The notes: generated by a model not told the origin, from the letters alone. DNA of 64,000 nt from Desulfobacteraceae bacterium (GCA_024230435.1 JAAERL010000137.1:18224-82223), one strand, 5' to 3'; counted from the first letter of the stretch, positions 1-8,910 are shown. A program made the numbers and translations.

Positions 1-181
1 AAGCGTCAATTGGTACTGTAAGCAAATATATTCAATCACACGGATAATAGCACAGAGGCGATTCATCATTTTATAAAAGACCGATGTCCTTTTATCAGGG
101 CAAGTTCCTAAATTAAGAATTTTTTCCTTTTTCCGGAATGAACGATTCGTAAAATGTGCTGCATCGGATCGAGGGCAAGCG

Positions 182-274
182 TCAGCCGAAGGTGCGATTG
201 ATGTTATGTTTCTTGAGAAACGCGTACATCCGGGACCGGGAAAGACCAAAAATATTGCAGCACAATTTGACTTT
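182..274 (-). pseudogene. Relic of a Fis-type helix-turn-helix (sigma-54 regulator C-terminus)
   Basis: On the minus strand a short open stretch ending in TGA at 182-184 translates to a segment containing FGLSRSRMYAFLKKHNI. This is the look of the last helix-turn-helix of NtrC/Fis-family activators, which typically read AAKLLGLSRxxLYRxLKKxGI. Nothing upstream on that strand continues into an AAA+ domain; the reading runs into the receptor pseudogene that starts near 309 on the other strand. I take it as the 3' tail of a decayed regulator gene. Identity rests on about 20 residues. Confidence 0.4.
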
Positions 275-308
275 TCTCTTTGTCATTGAGATCAGTTTGT
301 TCAGGTGT

Positions 309-806
309 AATGGTCAAAGCACCATCGAAGCGGCCCAGGTTAAAAATGCCGACAAGGGTTTTGTCGTGATGGCCGATGAAATTAAGGAACCGGCCAAACA
401 GACCGTCATGGCTACCGGTCAGATCAAAGGGCAAGATTACAGCATTCAAAGTTTAACCCCTGGAACAGTTACCCAAATCGGTAGCATTGCAACCATAGTC
501 AATCAGGTCAATGAAATTGTCTTTACGATTGGCGCCGCCATCGAAGAGCAATTGGTAACTTAGGGTCTTCCACGACCCTTACTAAAAAGATTGCCGGTAT
601 CGTTGCCCAGGCTTGCACGGGAATCGAAAAAGTCAATTCCAATGTGAGTCATAGCGCCCAAGTCGCCAATGATATCTCCGCAGAGATTGGCAAGGTCAGT
701 CAGAAAGCCGGTAAAATGTACAACAGCAGTTTTCAGGTCAATTCAAGCTCGGCGGATTTATCCCGCTTGGCTGAGCGGCGTTATGAAAAGGCTCGGCCGT
801 TTCAAG
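309..806 (+). pseudogene. Methyl-accepting chemotaxis protein, signalling-domain fragment, broken
   Basis: Two reading frames together spell the cytoplasmic signalling domain of a chemoreceptor. Frame one gives STIEAAQ, KGFVVMADEIKEPAKQT and VNEIVFTIGAAIEEQLVT before a stop at 561-563. Frame two resumes at 581 with TKKIAGIVAQACTGIEKVNSNV and runs to SSADLSRLAER. In intact family members EEQSATTKEIA is continuous, so the break is a 20-bp insertion at 561-580 (see that entry). The N-terminal sensor half, membrane segments and HAMP are absent, and the tail after about 790 is not receptor-like. Not functional. Confidence 0.8.
561..580. repeat. 20-bp hairpin insertion, probable footprint of a family-2 repeat
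   Basis: The 20 bases tagggtc-ttccac-gaccctt sit exactly where the chemoreceptor frame breaks. They fold as TTAGGGTC/GACCCTTA arms. The right arm, read on the other strand, is TAAGGGTCGTGGAA, the same end found on the family-2 repeat at 2415 (TTTAGGGTCGTGGAAGATGCC). ACT occurs on both sides (558-560 and 581-583). It looks like two element ends left after loss of the interior. Confidence 0.55.
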
Positions 807-930
807 GTGTAAATTTCAATGTAACCGTATGCGTTATTTTATTGATGACAGGCACTAAAACACTGAAATTATGTACTCAAAAACGCACGTTTACCAAATC
901 GGTATGTAAAACGTGCGGAAAGGAATAAGA

Positions 931-2310
931 ATGAAAAAAAGATGGTTTTTGAACTCGGTATTATTGGTTTGTCTATCCTGCCTGGTGTGTACGGGCCAGT
1001 CAGCCATCGCGGATGTGGAATTCAAAAATTTGAATTCAGTCCTGGACAGCGCCCGGTTGGGATTCGATCAGTTTTTCTTCTACCGCATCGACAGCAATCC
1101 ATACTTTGGTTCTGATGTAACACCGGGCGATACGGATTCCGACTTCGGTGAAATTGTATCCAAACTCCGTCTCTCGGTCTCGAAAAACCTGCCGTTTGCC
1201 AATATCGAGGCGCAATTCGCTTTGATTTATATGTCAACGATTGGAGCGGATATGTATATGACATCGGAGGATGAAAACGAACTCGGCGCGGATCAGGCAT
1301 GGATCAATTTCGAAAACCTGTTCGCCAGCCCATTGTCAATGCGTATAGGAGAGCAAAACCTGCAGATTGAAAAGCAGTTTCTTGTCGGCATCGGCCGGTA
1401 TAATCGACTTGCCAGGTGGTTGTTTCAAAACCAAAGTTTTCCCCTGGCCGTCCAAATCAATGGCGATTATGGGGCACTTAAATCTACTCTATTCTGGGCC
1501 GAATCACGCGATTATTGGCAGAATTTTAACGAAACCGTCCTGGTATCCGGAGACTTTGCCAGCAAGGTTGGTGTGTCCGGCCTGAACCTGCACTACGATT
1601 TTTCAGAAAACACATACATCTATGGCGGACTCATCGCCAAGTTGGATGATTCAGATACACAAGTACCCGGAGTGTTTTCTTCTAATAGCCAAACCATCAA
1701 TTTTGATTTAGGCGTGAATTACACCCTTGGCAATCTGCTCCTGGAAGGCGAACTGGTTCATCAACGCGGAGATGCGGGTACCTGGTACGATGTGGAGCAG
1801 GACCGTAATGCCTATGGCGGTTTTGCAGCCTTGACCTGGAACTTCGGGACAACGATAGCACCGTGGGTCAAACTCCAATACGACTATTTTTCCGGTGACA
1901 AAGATTTTGGCAGCGGCAATTTTGACAGCGACATGGAAGCCTTCGATCCCATGTTTTATGGATTTCCCGGCTGGGAACGATGGTTTATCGGAGAAATTTC
2001 AGGCGAACTGCATTTGGACAACTCCAACAAGCATGTGATCAGCCTGGAAGCAGGGTTCAAGCCCCATCAGACAACGACAGTCACGGCTGTCTACCTGAAC
2101 ACTATGTTGGATGAGAATTATTCGAGGCTTACCGCCCTTGCCGATGATCATTGGTCGGATGAAGTGAACGTATTTATTGATTACTTTCCTAACAATCATA
2201 TGTGGCTGCACTTGGGCGCCGGATATGCAAAGCCGGGTGATGCGGCAAAAGAGTTGCTCGGTGACAAAGATAACTTGTTTGTGCAATCGCTTATCGGATT
2301 CTTTTTTTAA
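931..2310 (+). CDS. Outer-membrane beta-barrel protein (porin / alginate-export-like)
   Basis: 459 residues. The ATG at 931 is chosen because GAAAGGAA lies 7 nt upstream and because MKKRWFLNSVLLVCLSCLVCTGQSAIA then forms a clean signal peptide; a GTG at 913 would add six residues. The mature part alternates aromatic and polar residues throughout and ends in SLIGFFF, a C-terminal aromatic typical of BAM-folded barrels. Segments such as AWINFENL, SPLSMRIGEQNLQ and GALKSTLFWAESRDYW resemble the alginate-export/OprE-like barrel group. Role: outer-membrane channel for an unknown solute. It stands alone between the receptor relic and a repeat-filled gap. Family assignment is by pattern, so the substrate is not predictable. 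Confidence 0.7.
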   Translation: MKKRWFLNSVLLVCLSCLVCTGQSAIADVEFKNLNSVLDSARLGFDQFFFYRIDSNPYFGSDVTPGDTDSDFGEIVSKLRLSVSKNLPFANIEAQFALIYMSTIGADMYMTSEDENELGADQAWINFENLFASPLSMRIGEQNLQIEKQFLVGIGRYNRLARWLFQNQSFPLAVQINGDYGALKSTLFWAESRDYWQNFNETVLVSGDFASKVGVSGLNLHYDFSENTYIYGGLIAKLDDSDTQVPGVFSSNSQTINFDLGVNYTLGNLLLEGELVHQRGDAGTWYDVEQDRNAYGGFAALTWNFGTTIAPWVKLQYDYFSGDKDFGSGNFDSDMEAFDPMFYGFPGWERWFIGEISGELHLDNSNKHVISLEAGFKPHQTTTVTAVYLNTMLDENYSRLTALADDHWSDEVNVFIDYFPNNHMWLHLGAGYAKPGDAAKELLGDKDNLFVQSLIGFFF

Positions 2311-2414
2311 ACGGCCGGGGGCGGTCCAGTACATGTCAGCGCAAAGATCCTGAAACAATTCGGACGGCTAATCAGCTTACTCGCATAAAAAAACAGGATA
2401 AGGCAACCAAGGTC

Positions 2415-2570
2415 TTTAGGGTCGTGGAAGATGCCGATATACCGCTCTTGCTTGTCCTTGAATTCGTTTTTTGTGTTGCGTCAATATGCACAGACAATGA
2501 GTATGCACTCATTAGAAACGAATGCAAATCTAAGCGCAATAACGCGATATTTGCAACTTCCAAGATTCCA
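2415..2570. repeat. Family-2 dispersed repeat, copy 1
   Basis: Non-coding element in the 381-bp gap after the porin gene. It begins TTTAGGGTCGTGGAAGATGCCGAT and ends near GATATTTGCAACTTCCAAGA, a degraded inverted copy of its start. The interior (TGCTTGTCCTTGAATTCGTTTTT, TGTTGCGTCAATATGCACAGACAAT, AACGAATGCAAATCTAA) matches the copy at 51975-52196 closely. No protein-coding frame is conserved between the copies, so the small frames inside are chance. Confidence 0.7.
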
Positions 2571-2691
2571 AAAAACAAGTGTGAGGCAGCAACAGGATTT
2601 GACCCGACAGGTTATCATTCATTAATCTTTACGTGCTGTTTTCAACTTGTCTTTATAAAGCCAAGGCAACAAAAACAAATTTAACCCTGGT

Positions 2692-3222
2692 TTAATAATT
2701 TGGATCATACGCAAAATGCCGCTTATATTGCTTTTCGCTACCCCACACTTGTGTGCTCGATAGTTCGGTATTTAAGGAAACCGGACCTGTTGTAAAGTTT
2801 TTCAGTACATGTCTTAGTTGATTTTTTTGTTTTTCTGATAATCCTCCAAATTGAACCGCCAGCCGTTTCATGGAGATGATATCGTATGGTGCGTTTGGTT
2901 CAAGTTCGGAGTCTTTAACTGGAACAAACGGCACCTTGCTCAAGTAAAAATCTTCATCTGCAAATAAAATATCCATCTCGCTGAAAGAAGACAGCGCTTT
3001 TTCATTTACAATGTATGAAAATGAAAGACCACCCCTGCTAATCTCTATAATCTCGCCCATTCTGAGAGGTTTGGATTTGATGACTGCTAATGCAATTTCA
3101 CCTTGGCTCATTTTTTCAATTTCATTGAGCTGGTGGTTTTTTGATCGCACAACTGCAAAAATACGATTCTTGACATAGTATCGTTCATAGCGTCTTCGGT
3201 CATTATTGGGTGCAACTATCAT
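2692..3222 (-). CDS. PilZ-domain protein
   Basis: 176 residues starting MIVAPNNDRRRYERY. This start is chosen over one 22 codons upstream because CGGAGGG sits 7 nt before it. The RRRYERYYVKNRIFAVV opening is the RxxxR arm used by PilZ domains to grip cyclic di-GMP. GEIIEISRGGLSFSYI is the D/NxSxxG-like strand with a Ser-Arg-Gly-Gly variant. KRLAVQFGGLSEKQKNQLRHVLKNF is the usual closing strand and helix. A roughly 30-residue insertion lies between arm and strand core. Likely a cytoplasmic c-di-GMP effector; no partner gene is adjacent. The Asp of the canonical motif is replaced (ISRGG), which leaves binding uncertain. Confidence 0.8.
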   Translation of the reverse strand: MIVAPNNDRRRYERYYVKNRIFAVVRSKNHQLNEIEKMSQGEIALAVIKSKPLRMGEIIEISRGGLSFSYIVNEKALSSFSEMDILFADEDFYLSKVPFVPVKDSELEPNAPYDIISMKRLAVQFGGLSEKQKNQLRHVLKNFTTGPVSLNTELSSTQVWGSEKQYKRHFAYDPNY

Positions 3223-3496
3223 TGTTACCCTCCGGCAGGTAGAACAAACCTGCGCTGTGGCCGGAAGGCCTGCTTGTCTGATTGTCAAACTGCCGGAATT
3301 CAGGTTGAAAATGTTAGTTGTACCCAGAACACGCGTATTTCTTTATCCACGTTGAGTACAAAAGAACGATACGCCAGATAAGAGCTGCCTGAAATCAGAT
3401 CTTTTAGTAAACGGCTTTTTTGTGCAACTAAAATTATACGATTATTAATAAACGAACTATATTTTAAAAGATATTTGATGTCAATAATAATTGTTA

Positions 3497-4087
3497 TTAC
3501 TTTTTTTTCAATAATTGAACTTTTTTAATCAAAATCGGGGTGTTCGGTACGTCACCGCGTTTAGTTGGCATATTTTCAATCGCTTTTACAACATCCAGGC
3601 CTTTGGTAACACGGCCAAATACACAGTATCCCCATTGTGTAGCTGGTTTTGCCTTATAATCGAGAAAGTTGTTATCTACTGTATTGATAAAAAATTGTGA
3701 AGTTGCTGAATCAGGATCATTCGTACGGGCCATGGCGATGGCTCCAACTGTGTTTTTCAGGCCGTTATCAGCTTCATTGCGGATCGGGTCATTGGTTTTT
3801 TTGAGCCTCATATTAGGCTCGAGCCCACCGCCCTGAATCATGAATCCTTTGATGACGCGGTGAAAAATGGTGCCGTCATAAAATCCGTCTTTAATATAGG
3901 ATAAGAAATTAGCGACGGTTTTTGGGGCTTTTTGCCTGTCCAGCTCAACAATAATTGAACCTAAAGATGTTTGTATTTCAGCGCTGGGATTTGTTTTTTT
4001 AACATCTGGTTTCGAATTTTCAGACTGAGCAGGGGATACAATCATTAGTAAGCCCAAAATATAGACACAGGGTAAGATTTTTTTCAT
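3497..4087 (-). CDS. Exported cyclophilin-type peptidyl-prolyl isomerase
   Basis: 196 residues. The start MKKILPCVYILGLLMIVSPAQS is a signal peptide preceded by AAAGGAAAAC; a longer frame upstream lacks a credible ribosome site and would bury the signal. The mature domain has AEIQTSLGSIIVELD, FHRVIKGFMIQGG (the FHR and QGG active-site pair), IAMARTNDPDSATSQFFIN and YCVFGRVTKGLDVV, covering a complete cyclophilin fold. It lies 31 bp downstream of a radical SAM gene on the same strand and is probably co-transcribed with it. Predicted job: proline isomerisation of proteins in the periplasm. Confidence 0.9.
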   Translation of the reverse strand: MKKILPCVYILGLLMIVSPAQSENSKPDVKKTNPSAEIQTSLGSIIVELDRQKAPKTVANFLSYIKDGFYDGTIFHRVIKGFMIQGGGLEPNMRLKKTNDPIRNEADNGLKNTVGAIAMARTNDPDSATSQFFINTVDNNFLDYKAKPATQWGYCVFGRVTKGLDVVKAIENMPTKRGDVPNTPILIKKVQLLKKK

Positions 4088-4118
4088 GTCTTTGTTTTCC
4101 TTTTTTAATGTTGAGCAA

Positions 4119-5054
4119 TTACCAAATGACAAACGTCTTGCGTCTTTTATCGAGCCTGGTAATGCCTTGTTTTTTTGTTTGTTCAACTGCTGTTAAATGC
4201 TCCTGTACGGATACCGGCCTGGATAGGCGGGCATCTTTATGCGCAGCTCCGCACGGGCGGTACTGGGCCATGACATTGACATATGTGTTTTTTGATATTT
4301 TTTTTGCAATAAAGGCCATAATATCTTCTGTGCCGGATAGACCTTCCGGCATGACCAGGTGTCTGACCAGCAGGCCGCGTTGCGCCAATCCGTGTTCGTC
4401 ACATACTAAATCCCCGACTTGCCTGTGCATTTCCAATAAGGCTGCTTGGGCGGCTTGGGGATAATTCCGGGCATTGCACATTTGCTCGGCGATAGAGGAA
4501 TCCCAGAATTTGAAATCGGGCATATAGATGTCAATTATTCCGTCTAAAAGTTTCAGTGTGTCCACGGAATCGTATCCGCCCGAATTATACACGAGAGGAA
4601 TCTTCAAGCCTTGCCGGGCCGCAATATAAACAGCTTCAAGGATTTGGGGAACAACGTGCGATGGTGTGACAAAGTTGATGTTATGGCAGCCGGCCTGCTG
4701 CAGGTGCAGCATGATATCGGCCAATTGGCGGTTTGACAGTTCTTTTCCCATGCCTTCGTGGCTGATATCGTAATTCTGACAAAACAGGCACAGTAAATTG
4801 CAGTGAGTAAAAAAAATGGTACCCGAGCCATGTCTTCCAACAAGCGGTTCTTCTTCACCAAAGTGAGCGTCATAGCTGGCTACAATTGCACGAACGCCTG
4901 TTTTGCAGTAACCAAGCTTTTCAGATGCTCTGTCAACGGCACATTGTCTCGGGCACAGCGTACAACCGGATAGCTTTGCTTTTGCCAGTTGGACGCTGTT
5001 TTTCAAGTTGGATTTTTTTAGACTGTCAATGTATGCCGGTACAAATTGAGTCAT
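4119..5054 (-). CDS. Radical SAM protein, PflA/PflX-related (COG1313 type)
   Basis: 311 residues, ATG preceded by GGGGAAAA. The radical SAM cluster motif is THCNLLCLFCQNY, i.e. CxxxCxxC. An extra N-terminal Cys set, GCTLCPRQC followed by YCKTG, is characteristic of the PflX-like branch, which resembles pyruvate formate-lyase activases but whose substrates are mostly unknown. Other landmarks are NFVTPSHVVPQILEAV, PLVYNSGGYDSVDTLKLL and DIYMPDFKFWDS. It is the middle gene of a three-gene minus-strand set: 131-residue protein, this gene, cyclophilin. No glycyl-radical enzyme is near, so a target cannot be named. Confidence 0.85.
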   Translation of the reverse strand: MTQFVPAYIDSLKKSNLKNSVQLAKAKLSGCTLCPRQCAVDRASEKLGYCKTGVRAIVASYDAHFGEEEPLVGRHGSGTIFFTHCNLLCLFCQNYDISHEGMGKELSNRQLADIMLHLQQAGCHNINFVTPSHVVPQILEAVYIAARQGLKIPLVYNSGGYDSVDTLKLLDGIIDIYMPDFKFWDSSIAEQMCNARNYPQAAQAALLEMHRQVGDLVCDEHGLAQRGLLVRHLVMPEGLSGTEDIMAFIAKKISKNTYVNVMAQYRPCGAAHKDARLSRPVSVQEHLTAVEQTKKQGITRLDKRRKTFVIW

Positions 5055-5107
5055 TTTTTTCCCCGGGAATTTTTTTAGCGGCCATTCACAAATCGGCTAA
5101 ATGAGCA

Positions 5108-5503
5108 CTATTTAAATTCAAGAAAAAGGCGATCCTGACGACCTTCAGTCAGCGGTTGATTGTTATCCCATTGCTGAATCGTGCAGGTATCATTTTCGTC
5201 ATTGGGGACAACACAGGAAATATTGGGCATAATGGGATCACCGGCAAATGATTTCAAATTTATCAATACAGCTTCATTTTCCGGGAAATGATCAAATTCA
5301 AGAAGTTGACTCAGGTAGATGCTGCATTGACCGGTAAAAAAAGATGATGATTTCTTATATTTTACCAAACGTTCCCGAAGCATTGTTGTTGCTTGCTCAG
5401 GTGATGCCGCCACGGCGATCATGGAGAATGCGCCATGCCGGCGATCACTTTCATCGGCCTTTTGCTGGTCCGTCACATAACTGAAATTACCTATAAAATA
5501 CAT
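5108..5503 (-). CDS. Conserved hypothetical protein, 131 aa
   Basis: Soluble protein starting MYFIGNFSYVTDQQKADESDRRHG, with GGGAGA 11 nt ahead of the ATG. No signal peptide or membrane segment. The N-terminal half (GAFSMIAVAASPEQATTMLRERLVKY) has the rhythm of a small alpha/beta ferredoxin-like fold. The C-terminal half is acidic with three cysteines (SCVVP, DTCTIQQW) that do not form an obvious metal motif. It is first in a minus-strand run with the radical SAM gene (53-bp gap) and the cyclophilin gene. I do not recognise the family and assign no function. Confidence 0.65.
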   Translation of the reverse strand: MYFIGNFSYVTDQQKADESDRRHGAFSMIAVAASPEQATTMLRERLVKYKKSSSFFTGQCSIYLSQLLEFDHFPENEAVLINLKSFAGDPIMPNISCVVPNDENDTCTIQQWDNNQPLTEGRQDRLFLEFK

Positions 5504-5605
5504 GAGTTACAAAATCTCCCGTAATTTTTTAGGGTGAAGGGGTAATTATGGAATATATATCATCGTTTTTTTTATGAACCAAGCCTGCTTATTATTCCAT
5601 GGCTC

Positions 5606-5773
5606 TTAGGCGATTTTTGTTAAAGAATATACCATCTTGTATGTCTCTTCTGCGTTATGCCAAAGGTGCGAATACGTTAAGTATGCAAACTGATCAGCAA
5701 AACTTTGGCGCGCCTTGAATACGAAAAAAAATCGAAGCTCAATCTGGTATATTCTTTTGCGCCAATCGCCTTA
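5606..5773 (+). repeat. Family-1 dispersed repeat, copy A
   Basis: About 168 bp. Ends TTAGGCGATT / AATCGCCTTA; sub-terminal arms AAAGAATATACCA / TGGTATATTCTTT. The interior contains CTGATCAG and TTTGGCGCGCC. Other copies are at 26796, 31986, 36987 (same orientation) and 42652, 51260 (opposite). The last bases overlap the TAA stop (5771-5773) of the downstream minus-strand aminotransferase gene. Confidence 0.85.
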
Positions 5774-6937
5774 GGTTTCTAAAAGCGTTTCCGGTTTTGT
5801 GTCTTTTCCTGCTGCATCCTCCATTCGTTTGAGCGCGGATTCCAATAGTGAACGTTTACACCCAAAGTTAAGACGCAAAAAGCCTGGTGCGCCGAAATCC
5901 GATCCATTTCCAAGCCCGACCCCGGCTTTTTCGAACATCCTATGCGGATTTTCATGTGGTAATGCCAATGCATCAATCCAGGCAAGATACGTTCCTTGTA
6001 CCTGTGCCATGGACAATCCCGGAAGATTATTGATGGCTTCAAATACCAAATCTCTGTTTTTACGCAGGTATTTAAGTAACGCAGCAAGCCAGTCTGCGCC
6101 ATGCTTGTAAGCGGCATGGGCTGCGGCAAATCCCATGGCGTTTACGTCGGGTACTATGCCGTTCATGGCGTTTTTAAAACGCCGGCGGATACGATCATTG
6201 GATATGACTGCGAATCCGCACCCAAGGCCCGCCACGTTGTAGGTTTTGCTCGGAGCCATTAACGTAATCGTGCGGTCAGCAATTTCCGGATCTATGGATG
6301 CAAGAGGCCAATGCTTGCATTTTGGCTCAAGGATTAAGTCGCAGTGGATCTCATCCGAACAAATAAGCATATTCTTTTTCAGACAGATTTCGGCTATGTC
6401 AAGAAGCTCTTTTTTTTTAAAGACTCGTCCGGTGGGATTGTGAGGATTGCTCAACAGAAAAAGTTTGGTGCGATTGTTTATGCACGAACGTAATTCATCA
6501 AGATCAAGTTGCCACTGATTCCTGTTTAATTTCATAGATGTTGTAACAAGCTGCTGCCCGGAATATCGCGGCGCCGTTAAAAACGGAGGATATATGGGCG
6601 TCGTGGTTACAATGGCCTCATTATTGGATGCGCTGGATCTGCAAGCCGCATTGATACCGGTTACCAAACCCGGAAGCCATACGATCCAATCTGACTTGAT
6701 TTGCCAATTATACGTTGATTGAAGATGATATATCAGAGTTTCATACAGTTCCGGATTAGGATGGGCATATCCGAATACTCCGTGGGACACCCGCTGATGC
6801 AACGCCTCAATAACAGATGGAGGGGATTGAAAATCCATATCAGCGACCCACAGGGGAATAATATCCTGGCCGCTATATTTATGCCATTTTATGCTGTCTG
6901 ACGATTTTCGGTCTACATGATTATCAAAATTATACAT
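5771..6937 (-). CDS. patB: PatB/MalY-type PLP aminotransferase (cystathionine beta-lyase)
   Basis: 388 residues, the normal length for the PatB/MalY branch of fold-type I PLP enzymes. Landmarks: PLWVADMDF near the N-terminus (family hallmark), YPPFLTAP, LFLLSNPHNPTGRVF (the Asn-Pro-His-Asn-Pro-Thr-Gly cofactor segment), CSDEIHCDLI (Asp that bonds the pyridine nitrogen), and APSKTYNVAGLGCGF with the Schiff-base lysine. Family members cleave cystathionine or cysteine C-S bonds or act as aminotransferases; the exact reaction cannot be read from sequence. 27 bp downstream of the oxidoreductase gene on the same strand, so possibly co-transcribed. Its stop codon is shared with a family-1 repeat end. 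Confidence 0.85.
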   Translation of the reverse strand: MYNFDNHVDRKSSDSIKWHKYSGQDIIPLWVADMDFQSPPSVIEALHQRVSHGVFGYAHPNPELYETLIYHLQSTYNWQIKSDWIVWLPGLVTGINAACRSSASNNEAIVTTTPIYPPFLTAPRYSGQQLVTTSMKLNRNQWQLDLDELRSCINNRTKLFLLSNPHNPTGRVFKKKELLDIAEICLKKNMLICSDEIHCDLILEPKCKHWPLASIDPEIADRTITLMAPSKTYNVAGLGCGFAVISNDRIRRRFKNAMNGIVPDVNAMGFAAAHAAYKHGADWLAALLKYLRKNRDLVFEAINNLPGLSMAQVQGTYLAWIDALALPHENPHRMFEKAGVGLGNGSDFGAPGFLRLNFGCKRSLLESALKRMEDAAGKDTKPETLLET

Positions 6938-6964
6938 TTGTTTTGCGCCAATCTGTAATTTACA

Positions 6965-7966
6965 CTATTTATCCAGGTTCAAAACACAACGCCCGATTTG
7001 TCCCCCGGAGAGTACATTGTCGATTTCCTGATTCAATTCATTAAAGCCGATTTGTCGGCTGATTTGATCCAGGGCTGCAAATTTCCATTCGTTTGATAAT
7101 TTTTTCCATAATATTTTCCGCGTTTCCATGGCGCTGGTTGCAGAGTCAGCGCCAAATAAGCTGATGCCGCGCAGGATAAACGGATAAATCGTTATGTCCA
7201 ATTGGGCTCCGGCCACATTACCGCAACATGCCACTGCGCCATGCCGATGAGTAGATCGTAATGCCGTGGATAGCATATTTGCCCCCACTGTATCAATAAC
7301 CCCGGCCCAGCGTTGAGGCAGTAATGGCTTGGATGATAAATCCAAAAACTCTTTGCGGCTGATTATTTTTTTTGCGCCTAGGTTTTTTAGAAAAATATTA
7401 GCGTCAGGTTTGCCGGTGATCGCCGTTACACTAAAGCCCATATGAGCAAGGATGGCTACCGATATGCTGCCCACGCCGCCGCTGGCGCCGGTTACCAGAA
7501 TATCTCCTTTTTCTGGTGTCACACCGACAAGTTCCAGTTTTTGTATGCATAAGGCGGCCGTAAATCCTGCAGTTCCGAATATCATGCTTTCTTTTAACGA
7601 TAGATTTTCAGGAAGAGCTACAATCCAGTTTGCCGGAACGCGAATATACTGGCCAAACCCGCCCGAAGTATTCATGCCTAAATCGTATCCTGTAACAAGT
7701 ACATTTTCGCCGGTTTTGAAACGTCTGTCCTTTGATTCAACAATTTCACCTGATGCGTCTATTCCTGGAGTGTGCGGATATTTTCGGGTAACGCCTTTAT
7801 TGCCGGTTGCAGACAAGGCATCTTTATAATTCAAGGACGAATAATGAACCTTGACTAAAACATCACCATCGGGTAAGTCAGAAAGCGTTTTTGTTGTAAT
7901 TTGACGGTCAAATACATCCGCCTTTTTTTCAAAGACAATCAAGCAACGAAATGAATCTGCAGTCAT
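6965..7966 (-). CDS. MDR-family oxidoreductase, YhdH/AcuI (acrylyl-CoA reductase) type
   Basis: 333 residues. The start MTADSFRCLIVFEKK is preceded at 8 nt by GAGGAG; two upstream in-frame ATGs overlap that site and are rejected. YhdH/AcuI signatures are KVHYSSLNYKDALSATG, YPHTPGIDASGEIV, MIFGTAGFTAALCIQKL and the nucleotide loop VTGASGGVGSISVAIL. Later, GVIDTVGANMLSTALR and ISLFGADSATSAMETR close the domain. There are no zinc ligands, as expected for this branch. Family members reduce acryloyl-CoA or quinones with NADPH. It is transcribed divergently from the ABC exporter with only 35 bp between start codons, so the two promoters must overlap or lie inside the opposite gene. Confidence 0.85.
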   Translation of the reverse strand: MTADSFRCLIVFEKKADVFDRQITTKTLSDLPDGDVLVKVHYSSLNYKDALSATGNKGVTRKYPHTPGIDASGEIVESKDRRFKTGENVLVTGYDLGMNTSGGFGQYIRVPANWIVALPENLSLKESMIFGTAGFTAALCIQKLELVGVTPEKGDILVTGASGGVGSISVAILAHMGFSVTAITGKPDANIFLKNLGAKKIISRKEFLDLSSKPLLPQRWAGVIDTVGANMLSTALRSTHRHGAVACCGNVAGAQLDITIYPFILRGISLFGADSATSAMETRKILWKKLSNEWKFAALDQISRQIGFNELNQEIDNVLSGGQIGRCVLNLDK

Positions 7967-8001
7967 GATCATTCTCCTCATTATTTAAGGTTATATTTAA
8001 T

Positions 8002-8910
8002 ATGAATACTGCGCCGATTATTGAAACACAAAATATTACAAAAAAGTACGGAACAATTACCGCTGTAAAGGAATTGAACTTGAAAATTCCCCAGGGAGTC
8101 TGCTTTGGCTTGCTAGGGCCAAACGGCGCCGGGAAAACCACCCTTATCGAAATGATTGAAGGCATCATATCTCCTACAGCGGGAAATGTTCTGTATTTTG
8201 GGAAATCTCGTAAAGGGACTTTTCGTGAACAAATTGGCATCATGTTTCAGCAGACCTCTTTACTAAATTACATGACTGTGCGTGAAACTCTGGAAACCTT
8301 TAAATCCTTGTATCACAAATCTTTGCCAATTGAATCCTTGATGCAGCTTTGCCATCTGAATGAAATTCGTGATCAATATAACGATAAAATATCAGGAGGG
8401 CAGCGTCAAAGGTTACTTCTGGCATTGGCGCTTGTCAATCAACCCAAGTTAATATTTTTAGATGAACCTTCAACGGGGCTGGACCCTCAGGCGAGAAGAA
8501 ATTTATGGGAAATTATAACTAAAATAAAAAAACAAGGTAAAACGATTATCCTCACAACTCACTATATGGAAGAGGCCCAGGAGCTGTGTGATCAAATCGC
8601 TATAATGGAGCAAGGACAAATTATTGCCAAAGGAACTCCGGATGATTTGATCGTTAATTATACGAAGGGTGTTATGTTAAATTTGCCAAAAAAATGTTTG
8701 CCATCTGATTTTTATAATTCTGATTTTTACAATAATAATAAAGAGAAGGTATCCATAGTTAATGGACGAGCTGTTTTTCAAGCGCCTGACCTAAATTACA
8801 CCATTTCCAATTTGATATCCTCTGGTGCTGATTTGTCGCAGTTAAACATTCATACGCCAAACCTTGAAACCGTTTTTTTAAATCTGACCGGACGCCGATT
8901 AAGGGACTGA
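8002..8910 (+). CDS. ABC-2 type exporter, ATP-binding subunit
   Basis: 302 residues. Walker A is GPNGAGKTT, the Q-loop lies in MFQQTSLL, the signature is SGGQRQRL, Walker B is LIFLDEPSTGLDP, and the H-loop is in LTTHYMEE. A C-terminal extension of about 90 residues ends with TPNLETVFLNLTGRRLRD, the usual tail of drug/lipid-type DrrA-like ATPases. It couples ATP hydrolysis to the permease encoded 2 bp downstream. Substrate unknown; relatives export drugs, polysaccharides or heme-like compounds. Confidence 0.9.
   Translation: MNTAPIIETQNITKKYGTITAVKELNLKIPQGVCFGLLGPNGAGKTTLIEMIEGIISPTAGNVLYFGKSRKGTFREQIGIMFQQTSLLNYMTVRETLETFKSLYHKSLPIESLMQLCHLNEIRDQYNDKISGGQRQRLLLALALVNQPKLIFLDEPSTGLDPQARRNLWEIITKIKKQGKTIILTTHYMEEAQELCDQIAIMEQGQIIAKGTPDDLIVNYTKGVMLNLPKKCLPSDFYNSDFYNNNKEKVSIVNGRAVFQAPDLNYTISNLISSGADLSQLNIHTPNLETVFLNLTGRRLRD

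Noticed and set aside
2372..2684. Overlapping small frames in the gap after the porin gene
   Set aside because: They lie in the family-2 repeat, and the corresponding frames are not preserved in the other copies.
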